A DNA stretch of 64,000 nt from Druceiella hillmani (taxonomy: Eukaryota > Arthropoda > Insecta > Lepidoptera > Hepialidae): positions 3,782,501-3,846,500 of the forward strand of contig JAYKKI010000060.1 in assembly GCA_039881145.1 (NCBI GenBank). Direction: 5' to 3'. The notes under the pieces are model-generated. The model was not told where the DNA came from. It was given only the letters and a program-made list of their open reading frames with translations, and searched no databases. Of this stretch, positions 1 to 11,209 are shown piece after piece. Position numbers and translations under genes: made by a program. How positions within the stretch are numbered: position 1 is the first letter of the stretch; every line of letters starts with the position of its first letter.

Positions 1-320
1 CATTCGAAAGTCCCCTGATAGTGTGCCGTATCTACAGTCTCAGCGCTTTCACCCAACATGATTAGAGTCTGCCCCTTCTCAATGAATCGTATAGGATCTC
101 CATTTTTTCAAAAATATATTCTGCGAACGCTCTAAATGACTCAAAGATCGGTCCATTCTCAACCAAGTCTCGGTGAGTAGACAGGTACGGTACAAGCGAT
201 GGGAATATTTTTTTAATATCTCACACGTTACGTACGTGGAAATAGCAATCTCTTCGGCTGAGATCGGAAACTAGACCATTCGCTGCCGATTTCACCGCGA
301 GCAGTTCTTATGAGGCCAGC
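1..320. repeat. Interspersed repeat, copy 1 of 3
   Basis: The first ~170 bases are clearly similar to 27600-27780 and more weakly to 48390-48545. The shared blocks include the words CTCAGCGCTT and GACTCAAAGATCGGTCCATT. A short open stretch is shared by the copies but stops interrupt it here, so I cannot say whether an old coding sequence lies beneath. Family not recognised. The copy runs off the left edge of the window. Confidence 0.6.
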
Positions 321-508
321 GACAATCTATGTTTTCTACTTGTATCTACAACTTCAATAGAAAGAAAGTATCTGTGTATAGAATTATTAATAAAAATTTG
401 GTGTCAACAGTTTTTTGTATATTTATTTATCTCACACGGAAAATATGTAATTAAGTGAATACTTTCCGTGTGAAAATAATTAATATATTACCAATGTGAC
501 ATATATGG

Positions 509-510
<2 letters not shown>

Positions 511-575
<65 letters not shown>
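511..575. repeat. (TA)n microsatellite
   Basis: A near-pure run of alternating T and A, ending in a short TACATATA variant. It abuts the left 39-bp direct repeat of the element at 617-1060. Confidence 0.9.
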
Positions 576-616
576 CCTGTTTTTGATTATTTTGATATTT
601 TAGTTAATATATATAA

Positions 617-1060
617 CTAGCGTGACCCGTGCGAAGTCTTCGCATTATTTATTCGATTATGAAGCTCAGATGACAGATCAAACAAATATTTTACTAAAAT
701 TGACATATAGAGACGCAAGTATCAAAAGCATTGAGCTAAAGCGCCACTTTATTTATATGTGAGTGGATTTGAAATTAAACAAAAATTTTACCGACCGTCA
801 ATCATATTGACGTTGAGCCGTTAGATGGCAGCATTGCTGTTTTGTGTATATAATTTTAATAATTAATTAATTTGCAAAAACAATAGCAATAATAAATTTT
901 TTAGTTGTGGATGCCGGTAGAGCAAGCAATTATCTATAAAATTATATATAATTTATGTGGATTATTTGTGAGGTTTTTTCTAAAAAAGGAGAGTAACATC
1001 TTAACCTTAGCGTATTAATATATATGATGATGATATATATGACATATTCTTCATCTCATG
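617..1060 (+). mobile_element. ~444 bp short interspersed element, copy A
   Basis: The element starts CTAGCGTGACCCGTGCGAAG and ends near a TTAACCTTAGCG block followed by an AT-rich tail with ATGATGATAT repeats. A copy more than 95% alike by eye lies at 46974-47362 and starts at the same base, so this looks like a complete short element and not random truncation. The opening GTGCGAAGTCTTCGC resembles the 5' ends of RTE-type LINEs and their SINEs; that link is inference. It is flanked by 39-bp direct repeats (578-616 and 1061-1099, one mismatch), which is unusually long for a target-site duplication. No coding sequence. Confidence 0.75.
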
Positions 1061-1230
1061 TGTTTTTGATTATTTTGATATTTTGGTTAATATATATAAT
1101 ACATTAATATACAGTAGTATAACTAATAGCGAAGCTTTCGTTAAAGGTTTGAAATATATTGGTGAAATTTGTGTCCAGAAGAAGCGCTTTGATTAACCCG
1201 TATAAAATAGGAGTTTCAATTAAGTCTTCA

Positions 1231-1398
1231 GTCGTCACCGTGGTGTGTTGGGTTGAGCGCATGATCGCGCACCGCGAAGACCCGGGTTCGATTCCCGGTC
1301 GCTCATCGAAGCGGGACTGGTAGAAGTCCAACCTTTCGATGCTCTGGCGACCATTTTTCCACATATGAGATATTCTTCATCTCATGTGGACACGACAA
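1231..1398 (+). mobile_element. tRNA-derived SINE with 14-bp TSD
   Basis: A 168-bp insertion lies between perfect direct repeats CAATTAAGTCTTCA at 1217-1230 and 1399-1412. The head is tRNA-like: an A-box-like TGGTGTGTTGGG at 1240, and a T-arm with 5-bp stem CCGGG/CCCGG around a consensus B box GGTTCGATTCC at 1285-1295. The D arm and acceptor stem are not intact, so it is not a functional tRNA. A tRNA-unrelated body follows and ends near ATATTCTTCATCTCATG, a word also found at 1043-1060 at the end of the neighbouring element. Such SINEs are transcribed by Pol III and retrotransposed by a partner LINE. Confidence 0.85.
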
Positions 1399-1412
1399 CA
1401 ATTAAGTCTTCA

Positions 1413-2355
1413 AACGACATAATAAATTGAATTTGATCGGGGTTCGATATATTTAAAGATAATCCCTTAATATATAATATTATTTTTTTTTATACCGACT
1501 CCATAAATTCTACCGGCGCGTAAGCTTCAAAAATTCTTTTCAAAACGATTCAACTTTTATTTCGAAATCTAAAAACAATTTTCTTTCCACAATACGCGTA
1601 TATACGAACCGGATGTCTATAGCTACGGTGTAGCAATGTACATAGCAGGCATCCCCCGAGCGTCGTAGCGTCGGCATCCCCCGAGCCTACTCGATGTCGA
1701 TAGGCGCATCGAGCGCGCCTGTCGGGGAGCGATATTGGACTTTGGGCCGTAGGCAGAGGTGATGTCATACCTATATACGAATGTGTATAGTTATGATTTG
1801 CTCCTATGTGTCTGGCTGAAGTCTAGAGTAATATATGTTTGCAGTATGTATTTAAATGCTGCCACTGTGTTCTTTTGGGTTTTAAGTTTCCTTACGGATA
1901 GCTTATTTGGGTATATCTTTGATATAGAACATTTCTTTTGTATTTGCAGATAAAAATATATAATAAGTACGTTAATGTAAAATAATGAGATAAATTTTCA
2001 ACTATGACTGTCGTTATAACCAAAAAGAGATTTGAATTCTAAAAATTCCAAAGAACCTTTTTCGTGCAGAACTGGAAATACATCTTACTTCAATAATCAT
2101 ACTTGAATACAATGTAAAAGCGAAATTCCATATAGTGGATCCAGATGTTACAAGATGAAAAATTATACTCCTATATAGATAAATGAAAAAATAAGCCCCT
2201 TAAAATTTTCATCTAAAACGTCAATCATTGGTCTGCAATGAAAAATATAGTTTTTTTTATGGAAAAATCACGTTGTTTTTTATAATAGTTTGTAAATTAT
2301 ATTTCTGCAAAACTCTTTGAATTACCGAGATAAAATAAAGTGCAGATGATGTCCT
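1413..2355. other. No gene seen
   Basis: AT-rich DNA with short low-quality open frames only. A small GC-rich patch at about 1650-1755 repeats the word GCATCCCCCGAGC twice, 27 bases apart. Nothing recognisable. Confidence 0.5.
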
Positions 2356-2490
2356 GTGATATCTTCTAGTTTGTCTTTGTCCATTTCTGACTTTGTCCAT
2401 TCAAGTCACTTTTTATCGATTTCTGACTTTGTCCATTTCAAAGGATTCAAGTCACTTTTTATTGATTTCTGACTTTGTCCATTTACATAA
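2356..2490. repeat. Short direct repeat, ~60 bp units
   Basis: The phrase TTTCTGACTTTGTCCATTT recurs three times, twice with TTCAAGTCACTTTTTAT next to it, giving a degenerate tandem of about two and a half units. Confidence 0.75.
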
Positions 2491-2596
2491 ATCTAGCTAC
2501 TTAGTACGTATTTAATTTGGAATACAAAATATTTAGTTCAATTTCGTTTCGTCATTTTGTATGCTATATTCTGCAATGGGAAATGTCAACTAGCTG

Positions 2597-3090
2597 TCGT
2601 AAGACACTACATAATACGAACTTAATACACACAATTTATCATAGATGGTATATCTATGAGATATTGTTCGTATTATGTTCTATCATCAATAAGAAAAAAA
2701 ATATTTGTAGGAAATTAACGCCATCTGTTCATATACAAACTTAATTCCAACAATATCTCATAGATGGTATATCCATGAGACATTATGTGTATTAGGTTCT
2801 ATCTTCAATAAAAAAATATTTGTAGGAAATTAACGCCATCTGTTCATATACAAACTTAATACAAACAATATCTCATAGATGGTATGTCTATGAGACATTG
2901 TTTGTATTATGTTCTATCATCAATAAAAAAAATATTTACAGGAAATTAACGCTATCTGATAATATACAGACTTAATACAAACAATATATCATAGATGGTA
3001 TATCTATGAGACATTGTTTGTATTATATTCTATCATCAATAAGAAAAAAATATTTGTAGGAAATTAACGCCATCTGTTCATAATGTAATA
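2597..3090 (+). repeat. ~117-bp tandem array within a repeat family
   Basis: Four units. The palindromic word CATAGATGGTATATCTATGA recurs near 2640, 2759, 2874 and 2990, and each unit ends in AGGAAATTAACGCCATCTG. The same terminal word occurs at 5906 and, inverted or diverged, at 7240, 16490 and 26345. The array is therefore part of a dispersed element family and not a local accident. Unit sequence is conserved but non-coding. Confidence 0.85.
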
Positions 3091-3541
3091 AATTATATTT
3101 AACGAGATACTGTCGTAGTTATGTGTAGAAAGTTGCCACAGACTAGCTAATATATCCTTTCCGATTTTGTTTTTTTTTATTTCTAAGTCAGTAAATGGAA
3201 AATTATATAAAATGTAATACAGGGAGAAATGTATGATTATGGAATTGGAATTATAGTAAATATTTGTTTTGATTACAAAAACTTTGAGTATGTGAAATCC
3301 ATATCAGTAAAAGAATATTAAACAATAGCGTAAATTCAGAGATTTTTATTATGGAGCAAAACGCCATCACGCGATTTCGACATTATCGATTCGTACATTT
3401 TCTTAAAAAATAAAAAATGGACTATATCAATCACGTGTGTTAGAAAATGAAAAATCTTAAAATTAAGTTAATCGAGTAGAAAAAAAATTAAACTTTCAAT
3501 GGCAGGACTACTCCCCCATTCCCTCTCGCCAGGCTCACTCT

Positions 3542-3625
<84 letters not shown>

Positions 3626-3720
3626 ATTATTCCCACTAGTACAAATTGTTATGGTGACAAATTAAATCGCCACGTTAGTATGAATTGGTATGTTAACACA
3701 AGAAACCGTACCTCATACAT
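3091..3720 (+). repeat. Downstream body of the GCCATCTG repeat family, with (CT)n run
   Basis: This part is similar in order to 7240-7830: a TAAATTATATTTAA block, a T-rich tract before CTAAGTCAGTAAATG, then a C/T-rich stretch, then the GGTATGTTAACA word that forms the minisatellite unit in the other copy. A (CT)n microsatellite occupies about 3540-3625. Here the minisatellite unit is present only once or twice (3635-3710). Confidence 0.6.
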
Positions 3721-5150
3721 AACACTATAATCCTTTCCATTTCAAAAGAAATTTTTTATAAACAAACCAAAATTACAGTCAGGTATTGTAAACCTTTTTC
3801 TTATATTCACATTAGTAATGTAATATGATTTTTTTTAATATTCGTAATTAAAAAAATATGATTTTTTGTTTCTATTGGTTTTTTTTACTACAAATAAAAA
3901 AGTAAGTAAAAATAAGTTTTTATGCTAAATCATTCACAATTAAATATATAATTTATGAATTTTTAAACACTGCCATATAGTTGTAAAACATGTATTCTGT
4001 CCGTATTGCAAAATAATACTAAAATTTATTTGAAAATATAATAACTAAAGTTTTAGTAAAACAAAGGTGTAATATTGATATTTATAATATTATTTTACAT
4101 TTTTTTATATCATTAATAATGCCAATATTACATTTTTATTTTACATATTATTATATTAAGTTAATATGGGTAGTGATTGCAGTATACTAGTTAAAATTAT
4201 TACGGGTAAAATACAATGAGTTTTGTGAATAGTCGTCGACTGATTGAATATATATTTGTGCCAACCCTATATTAACTGTCAAATAGGTTTGTTTACAAAT
4301 ATTCTCCCAAGAAATAAAATGGAATATAGCTATATAGCACATATCAAATTTCAACTATATAAGTCGATTGAAAGTGGTCTAGAAATTTAACGATCTGTCT
4401 ATGTCTACGGTATAACTCAGAATCTATTTAAGTTATATTTGTAAAATTTTGAGTTCTCTATGAAAACAGCATATGTAAAACTTTAACTACGTATATCAAG
4501 TATATTTTAGGGTTTAAAACTACAGGGAAGTATAAAGTGTCTCGAAATGATATATATAAAAACGCGTGCGGTGCGTCTGCGGCTATCTTTGACTAGTTTT
4601 CGATTGGTAGCCAAGTCATAATTTACGATACAACGGAATTATGTCGAATTTTGTGACGTGTAAACTCTGTAAATAATATACCGATAGGAAATTGCGGAAG
4701 TAAGCATATTTTACTGGCGGTCTAGCTCGTGAACGCGTGAAGCCAGGACGCCGGTCGAAAGGAGAGCCTTTAAATAGTTCTAATAAATGATATTGGCTTT
4801 AATAAAAATTTCATGACTTTGATAAGTAAAAAAATTGTATCTTCGCAGAAATATATGAGATGAAATTATGAGCAGAAGCGAAAGATATGGCAATCATAGG
4901 ATAGGATCGATCGAAAAAAAAACAGAAAAGCGCCCAAGCGATATTGGCGTTACACAACCAAAATCGAAATTTTATGACTGCAAAATTTAACAATTATATT
5001 TTTCCAGAGATATCGGTCTATATGAGATGAAATATGACCAGAAACGAAGAAAACTTATTAGCTCTATAATCTTTACATCATATTATAAATTTAATTTCGA
5101 AAAGGTTTACCTACTATGTTAAAAAGAGACGGAGCTATATGTTACAACTC
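3721..5150. other. No gene seen
   Basis: Long AT-rich stretch with many stops in all frames. A slightly GC-richer patch lies at 4560-4770. No repeats or coding homology recognised. Confidence 0.5.
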
Positions 5151-5182
5151 TACTTGGCTGTGCTTACACATTACCACTTAGC

Positions 5183-5263
5183 CTATCGAAACGGCAAATC
5201 GGAGTATTTTTTTTATTATACTATAATAAAAACACTCCGTTTGGCATTTCTTATTAAAATTTT
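5183..5263. repeat. Short inverted repeat
   Basis: CGAAACGGCAAATCGGAGTA on the left is mirrored by ACACTCCGTTTGGCATTTC on the right, around an AT-rich centre. This would fold into a hairpin about 80 bases long, the size of a very small MITE or a decayed one. No target duplication is evident. Confidence 0.55.
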
Positions 5264-5859
5264 ACCTTTTTACGTAAAATAATATGGTTCGGACACGATT
5301 GAAACCTTTTTGTTTTTTTTGAACCTGCATTCGCACTATCGTCAGTTCAGATTAGTTCGCTAATTTTGACTGTGAAAGGGTTAAATATTATTCAAAAGAA
5401 TATAAGCGATGACCGGATATGTTCACGCTCAGTCACTGAGCACTTCTAATGTCTCTGTTGAAAAATGAAAAACATCTGTGGCATTGAAATGTATAACAAT
5501 GAGGTTTGACGCTTTAAAATAATGGCGTAACATTTAGAGGTCGGTCTGCGCGACCGAAGCTGGTACCTTCTATATATAATCTATGAGTACATATGTACTG
5601 ATACCACGTACTCAATTCCATTTCACCACCCCTACCTTAATAGGTAGAACGGTATGGGAAATAGCGATAAGCGAGGGATTCTTGGCATGGTAGCAAATGG
5701 GCGATTCTCACAGAACCGTCGAATAAAATAGTAATAACTCCCATTTTAAAATTTCTTGCCTAGTTAAATTTAATTCCGCAACATAGCAATGTTCTTCAGT
5801 AGAAAAAGTAAAGTGGTAGTCGCAAAAAGTAGACACCATCAATGGGACATTGTTTGTAT

Positions 5860-5955
5860 AATGTTTCATCAATAAGAAAAAAAAGGAAAAAATATTTGTA
5901 GGAAATTAACGCCATCTGTTTATTGTTTGATAAATTATGTTTAAAAAGATACAAG

Positions 5956-5987
<32 letters not shown>

Positions 5988-6110
5988 AGATATATAAGAT
6001 AATTATATTTAAAAAGATAAAGATACATAATTACCGATTTTCTTCTTTTATAAATTCTAAGTCAGGAAGTAGTCCAAGTAGACTATGAAGTCTACTTGGA
6101 CTACTTGTTC
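5860..6110 (+). repeat. GCCATCTG-family fragment plus perfect hairpin
   Basis: This fragment contains the family word GGAAATTAACGCCATCTG and the following TAAATTATGTTTAA block, interrupted by a (TA)n run at about 5957-5990. It ends in a perfect 18-bp inverted repeat at 6067-6107 (arm AAGTAGTCCAAGTAGACT, loop of about 4-5 bases). Confidence 0.7.
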
Positions 6111-6147
6111 AGGCTTGAGAATTCAGACTTTGGGAATTTAGCCATAG

Positions 6148-6670
6148 ATGACATTATCATTCAATGCACTTATCCCAACAGTTTTACCACTGTATCAGGA
6201 AATTCTGGACATTTTGGAATTCGTTGAAGCTAGAAGCTCTTTAGCTGAACTGCATGGGTTCTCTGGTGTTCGTTTACTTTCTGCAGCAATTTATTTTGTG
6301 GGACAGTCAGAAATTCGGAAATATAGAATTGCTATTAAAATAATATTTGTTTCAACAATTTTTGAAACCAAAAAACATATTAACCATAATCAAAATTTTT
6401 GTAATCTACTGCTCATCGAAAGTCGAACATGGAATAGTCGGGGGGCATGACGAATCAATTTGTTATTTAGTTTTTGTTTTTTTTAGTCATTATCCAAAAA
6501 TTACAAGAGTATTGAAATATTTTCAGAACGCAGTACTTAAAGATATGAAAAAGTTCCGAACCTTACAAATTCGTTGGGCGAGTGTTAAAAAAGTGATTAA
6601 GCGTACGTTCATGAAGCTACTTGGTATTTTTGGGAGTTTAATTAGACATTATGGTAATGGAATAGCATAA
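6148..6670 (+). pseudogene. Possible hAT-like transposase remnant (tentative)
   Basis: Two overlapping open frames of 100 and 107 codons lie here. The second ends in a stretch containing FRTLQIRWASVKKVIKR, which resembles the conserved RW-containing segment of hAT-type transposases, where an RW pair is followed by a basic helix. No catalytic aspartates are visible nearby and the first frame matches nothing I know. Both may be chance frames in a decayed transposon. I include it only because of the RW-like stretch. Confidence 0.25.
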
Positions 6671-7139
6671 ATAATTACCCACAGTCTACTAACCTGATGA
6701 ATTAATTTTATAGAATTTACAGCTTCAGACTGTTCCATTAGAGTTTTCCTGATTACCATTCGGCGAATTTAAAATTTTTTTTTAATCTAAAAAATACAAG
6801 CTTTTATAAAAATTATATTCCATTTCTGTAACGTCCGACCCATTTTGACCGATCTCCTTAATGATTATGTGTTTCGGTGTCATTTGGAAATTGAAGACAT
6901 CGTCATCTCTTTCGGCATGAGGTGGAGCTCATTATAAGAATACCAGATATGCCTCAATTTGAGGGTTCTTACTTCCAAACCTCACAATTGCTGAATCATA
7001 ATAGGTATATCATTAGATAGATTTTCTAGTCGTATTTATAATAAATTAAGTTTTATAATTTATAGCTTTTTAGCTGTTGATTGCAGGAGTATTTCAAAAT
7101 TTAGTTAAATCTCTTTTTATGAGTTTTGTATACTATGGT

Positions 7140-7790
7140 CTTCAATAGAAAAAAATAAATTGACAATCGTAAGAAACTAACACCATATGTGCGATATTAT
7201 TCGTATTAGGTTCTATTACCAAAAAAAGTTTTAAAATTAACATCAACTGTTGCTAATTTGATAAATTATATTTAAAGAGACGTACCAGTCGCTTAGTTTT
7301 ACGTTAAAGTTGTGGTAGAGTTGTTGATGTGTGCTTTTCGATTTTTTTTTCTTTTATCTCCAAGTTCCGTAAATGAGGCATCATATAAAAGCTAACAAAG
7401 GGAGGAATTCAGAAATGTAAAGTTGGTTTTAAAAAAAATATTTTAACAATTTATTTTATTTATAATTTATTAAGAATTTTATAGATAAATAGCCAGGAAA
7501 ATGTAATAAACATTTTAAATATGGGAAACTCGCGTTAGAAAAATTAATCTTAAATTCAACGATTTTATTTGTGACACAAGACAATATCACTTCCGTTTTA
7601 TTTTGTATACGCAAATTGTTCTTGATTTACTGGAATTTCAAATATTTTCGATAAAAATGAAAAAGGCCATATACATCAGAAAATGAAAATGCTTAAAATT
7701 AAGATAATCGTGTAGGAAAAAAGAGAAATTTCGTTGTCAGAATCCCTCTTTCCATTCCTTTCTCCCTCTATGTATTCCGTTAGCATAGAT
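7140..7790 (+). repeat. GCCATCTG repeat family, copy leading into minisatellite
   Basis: Collinear with 3060-3640. Shared blocks in order are an AATTAACATCAACTGTT variant of the family word, TAAATTATATTTAAAGAGA, a T-rich run before CTCCAAGTTCCGTAAATGA, and a C/T-rich stretch. It runs directly into the minisatellite at 7790. Confidence 0.6.
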
Positions 7791-8790
7791 TGGTATGCTG
7801 ACAAATGAAACCGCCATGTCAGTGAAAAATCAGTATGTTGACAAACGAAACCGCCATGTTAGTAAAAATCGGTATGTTGACAAACGAAACTGCCGTGTTA
7901 GTGAAAATCGGTGTGTTGAGAAAGGAAACGACCATGTCAGTGAAAAATCAGTATGTTGACAAACGAAACCGCCATGTTAGTAAAAATCGGTATGTTGACA
8001 AACGAAACCGCCATGTTAATAAAAATCGGTATACTGACAAATGAAACCGCCATGTCAGTGAAAAATCGGTATCTTGAGAAACGAAACCGCCATGTTAATG
8101 AAAATCGGTATGTTGACAAACGAAACTGCCATGCTAGTGAAAATCGGTATGTTGACAAACGAAACTGCCATGTTAGTGAAAATCGGTATGTTGACAAACG
8201 AAACTGCCATGTTAGTGAAAATTGGTATGTTGACAAAGTAAACGGCCGTGTTAGTGAAAATCGGTATGTTGACAAAGGAAACAGCCGTGTCAGTGAAAAA
8301 TCAGTATGTGACAAACGAAACGGCCATGTTATTAAAAATCCGTATGTTGACAAACGAAACTGCCATGTTAATTAGTGTAAATCGGTATGTTGACAAATGA
8401 AACTGCCATGTTAGTGAAAATCGGTATGTTGACAAAGGAAACTGCCATGTTAGTGAAAATCGGTATGTTGACAAAGGAAACGGCCGTGTCAGTGAAAAAT
8501 CAGTATGTTGACAAACGAAACCGCCATGTTATTAAAAATCGGTATGTTGACAAACGAAACTGCCTTGTTAATTAGTGTAAATCGGTATGTTGACAAATGG
8601 AACCGCCATGTTAGTGAAAATTGGTATGTTGACAATTGAAACCGCCATGTTAGTGTAAATCAATTGTTGGCAAATGAAACCGCCTTGTTAGTATATATCG
8701 ATATGTTGACAAATGAAACCACTATGTTAGTGTAAATCGGTATATTGACAAACTAACCACCATCCCTGTGTAAATCGGTTGACAAATTAA
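7790..8790 (+). repeat. Minisatellite, ~39-bp unit, about 25 copies
   Basis: The unit is approximately AATCGGTATGTTGACAAACG followed by AAACCGCCATGTTAGTGAA. Copies differ by point changes and by one-base indels, mainly extra A residues. Translation gives repetitive open frames on both strands; these are by-products of a stop-free unit and not evidence of a protein. The array is the expanded form of a word present once or twice at 3635-3710 in the sister copy of the same repeat. Confidence 0.95.
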
Positions 8791-8919
8791 ACCGTAATGA
8801 TCACCAAAAACGTACCAGATTTGCTTATCCACTGCCTGCTATGTATGCTTCAATCTTCGTCACAACCTGTTTTCTCAACATAGGAACTTGCACTTCTGTG
8901 ACAAAAAAGGTTTAACTTT

Positions 8920-9400
8920 AAAGAAAAACCCAAATCAAAAGAATAGCACGTATCTGACAAAAAATGTATATAAATAAGAAATAGCATAAGCATGGCAACA
9001 TATAATGAAAATGGAGGAAATAGCAATGGAAAATAAGAAAAATCATAATATCAGGAAAATGAAGAAAATAGAAACGTAAGATTGAATAATTCGGAGCCTT
9101 GATTGTTATTGTCTATACTGGTTGATAATATTATTTTATGAATCGTTAAAAGAAAGTTTTGCGCCAAACGAACTTACACTACCGGGCCATAAAATTTTCA
9201 TTTCAAAAAAATTGTCAGAAAGTTTGTGTATGTGTACTAAAAAAATAGCACGTAGCTGATGAAAAGTGTATACAAATAAAAAAGGAATGGTTAGTATAAA
9301 GACAAATGGAAAAAATGAAAATCTTAATAATACGGGTCCTCATTATCGTTGCCTACCCTCCCCAGTTGGGAGGTAACATTATTTTACATATGTTTAGACA
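8920..9400. repeat. Degenerate direct duplication
   Basis: The order AATAGCACGTA, a GTATA-AAATAA block, a GAAAATG block, and a GATTGTTATTGTCTA-like block recurs in 8935-9130 and 9240-9370 with substantial divergence. An old tandem duplication is the simplest reading. Confidence 0.5.
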
Positions 9401-9507
9401 ATACATTATTATAAAATGATAATAAAATTTAAATTTACAACATTTCATTTAAAACTCAAAGTAGTTTAATTAAGTCGTCCGTGACTAAACACAAAAACAC
9501 TGCCTTA

Positions 9508-9702
9508 ACCATCCCCAACAGAACGGAGCAAAGTTATTTATTTAACCGCAGTGAAGCAGTACATTATTGCATCCCTTGCACTTAGCAGTAACCCCGGTGC
9601 AACCCCTAAACGATCCACCCCACTTGTTACTCCGATACGGGACTTAGAACTTAATCTCGACTCAGAATTCCGTGGTTATTTACGACGTTTAACAAACTGT
9701 TA
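9508..9702 (+). other. Unrecognised open frame, 64 codons
   Basis: A stop-free frame follows TAA at 9505 and ends at TAA 9700. Its C-terminal part reads TPIRDLELNLDSEFRGYLRR, which has balanced amino-acid use unlike most frames here. A CCAACAG at 9514-9520 could act as a weak splice acceptor. There is no start codon and no family that I recognise. It could be a terminal exon, a transposon remnant or chance. Confidence 0.25.
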
Positions 9703-10770
9703 ATGATATTTACGCTTATTTGATTAATTGGAACGGTTTGTCGGTTTTCGTTCTGCTGATCGATAAAATAAATAATTAATTCGTTGTATGCTCATTTTAG
9801 GAATTAGTTTCTATGGATCTGCTCCTAATATATGTATGTTTAATATGCTCATGTTTCAGGATCCATTGAACTATCTTTTTAAAAATATGGATAAAGTCCG
9901 GGAAAAGAGGATGAATGGCAACCCTAGCTGTATTTATCTAGTATAACCTTAAAGTTCGCAGTTTTATACTTACGTGAGGCTTTTAATTATATTATACAGC
10001 TGAAGCTTAATTTACTCACAAAATTTCGATCGTAATTAATAACCAAAGAAAATAAAACAGTTATACTCCTTGGAAACCACAGGAAAATTAGGGCTTTCCA
10101 CAATTTTTATTTTGCTTCATTAAGTCTATTTAAACATCGGATGTAATAAAATTTACACATTAAAAAATTGAACACGCAGTAGTAATGATTACATCTTTAA
10201 ATGACCATTATTCCGTTATCTTTACAGCCGTATCGTCGAGTATATGAACTTGAATAATAAAAAAAACATAATAACAAACAGCTATAATTATAATATTTAT
10301 AATTCTATTATTAATTATACATATTTTATTTCTGTATTAAATTTAAAAAAATAATAAATCATTGTTATCACTTACTGTGTTTAAAATTGAAACAAAAACA
10401 TTCAAAACAAGAGTGATAAAAAAATAGAGTCTCTTTGGAGACCAGAAATGTTTAATCCAATTTGGATATAAATAATGGCTTATGATGAGATATTACCCAG
10501 AAAAAAAAATATAAGATGAACATAAGAATCAATTTAAAGATAGAAGAGTCAAAATGGTCATGTCATTAGGATCGTGTGATTTTTAAGATATCCACAATAT
10601 AACGGAGCACATATACCTTGATCCCCATACAAGCAATGTATCAATGACTATGAAAACAATTTAAAAAAAAAAACAAAAAAGATTATAAATGAAAAATAAA
10701 AAAACGGGATTTAAAAATAATATTTGTACAATAATAAGTCCACTTTATTTAGTAGAAAGTTTACATATGG
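9703..10770. other. No gene seen
   Basis: AT-rich with poly-A tracts. No repeat or coding signal that I can defend. Confidence 0.5.
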
Positions 10771-10774
10771 TATT

Positions 10775-10870
10775 TTGAATATATTTGGCGTTAATTTTGT
10801 ACAAATTCTTAATTCACAATTAAATGAAACTACGTGATGTAGTATTATTTCTACTTTCATTAAGTTCTTA
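10775..10870 (-). mobile_element. Palindromic hammerhead family, single truncated arm
   Basis: One arm of the family runs from TTGAATATATTTGGCGTTAA to the TAAGTTCTTA block and is cut off before the ribozyme core. It lies 90 bp from the next copy in the same orientation. Confidence 0.8.
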
Positions 10871-10959
10871 CCTAGAACAGTTTTTAATTGTCTCTGATGA
10901 CCATGCAAAAACATTTTCATACTGACTCTCTGTTCCACAGCTATTACCATCAATCACTG

Positions 10960-11207
10960 TTGAATATATTTGGCATTAATTTTGTAGAAATTCTTAATTC
11001 ACAATGAAATGAAACTACGTGATGTAGTATTATTTCTACTTAATTTAAGTTCTTTACCACGACCTAGGTTTCGTTGTATTACAACATCTTCAGGTTGGCT
11101 AGCAAGGAATCTTTGCTAAACGAAAGATTAGAAATAATAATACATCACATAGTTTCATTTAATTGTGAATAATGAATTTCTACAAAATTAACGCCAAATA
11201 TATTCAA
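10960..11207. mobile_element. Palindromic hammerhead family, two-arm copy
   Basis: A 248-bp copy whose two arms begin and end with TTGAATATATTTGGC and its complement. The left arm keeps a full core on the minus strand at about 11054-11100 (CTGAAGA, hairpin GTTGTAATACAAC, GAAA, GGTC), though the stem I partner is AAC instead of CCAC. The right arm has lost most of the core. Confidence 0.85.
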
Positions 11208-11209
11208 TC

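Noticed and set aside
1234..1307. A true tRNA gene
   Set aside because: The T arm and B box are good, but the D arm, anticodon loop and acceptor stem do not fold, and the sequence is bounded by a SINE-type duplication.
6110..6200. GNLAIDDI-like string at about 6130, resembling the end of a MAM domain
   Set aside because: It is eight residues in a frame that soon hits stops, with no other MAM block nearby.
7937..8575. Repetitive ~140-codon open frames on both strands
   Set aside because: They are translations of a 39-bp minisatellite whose length is a multiple of three. Indels between units break them and both strands are equally open.
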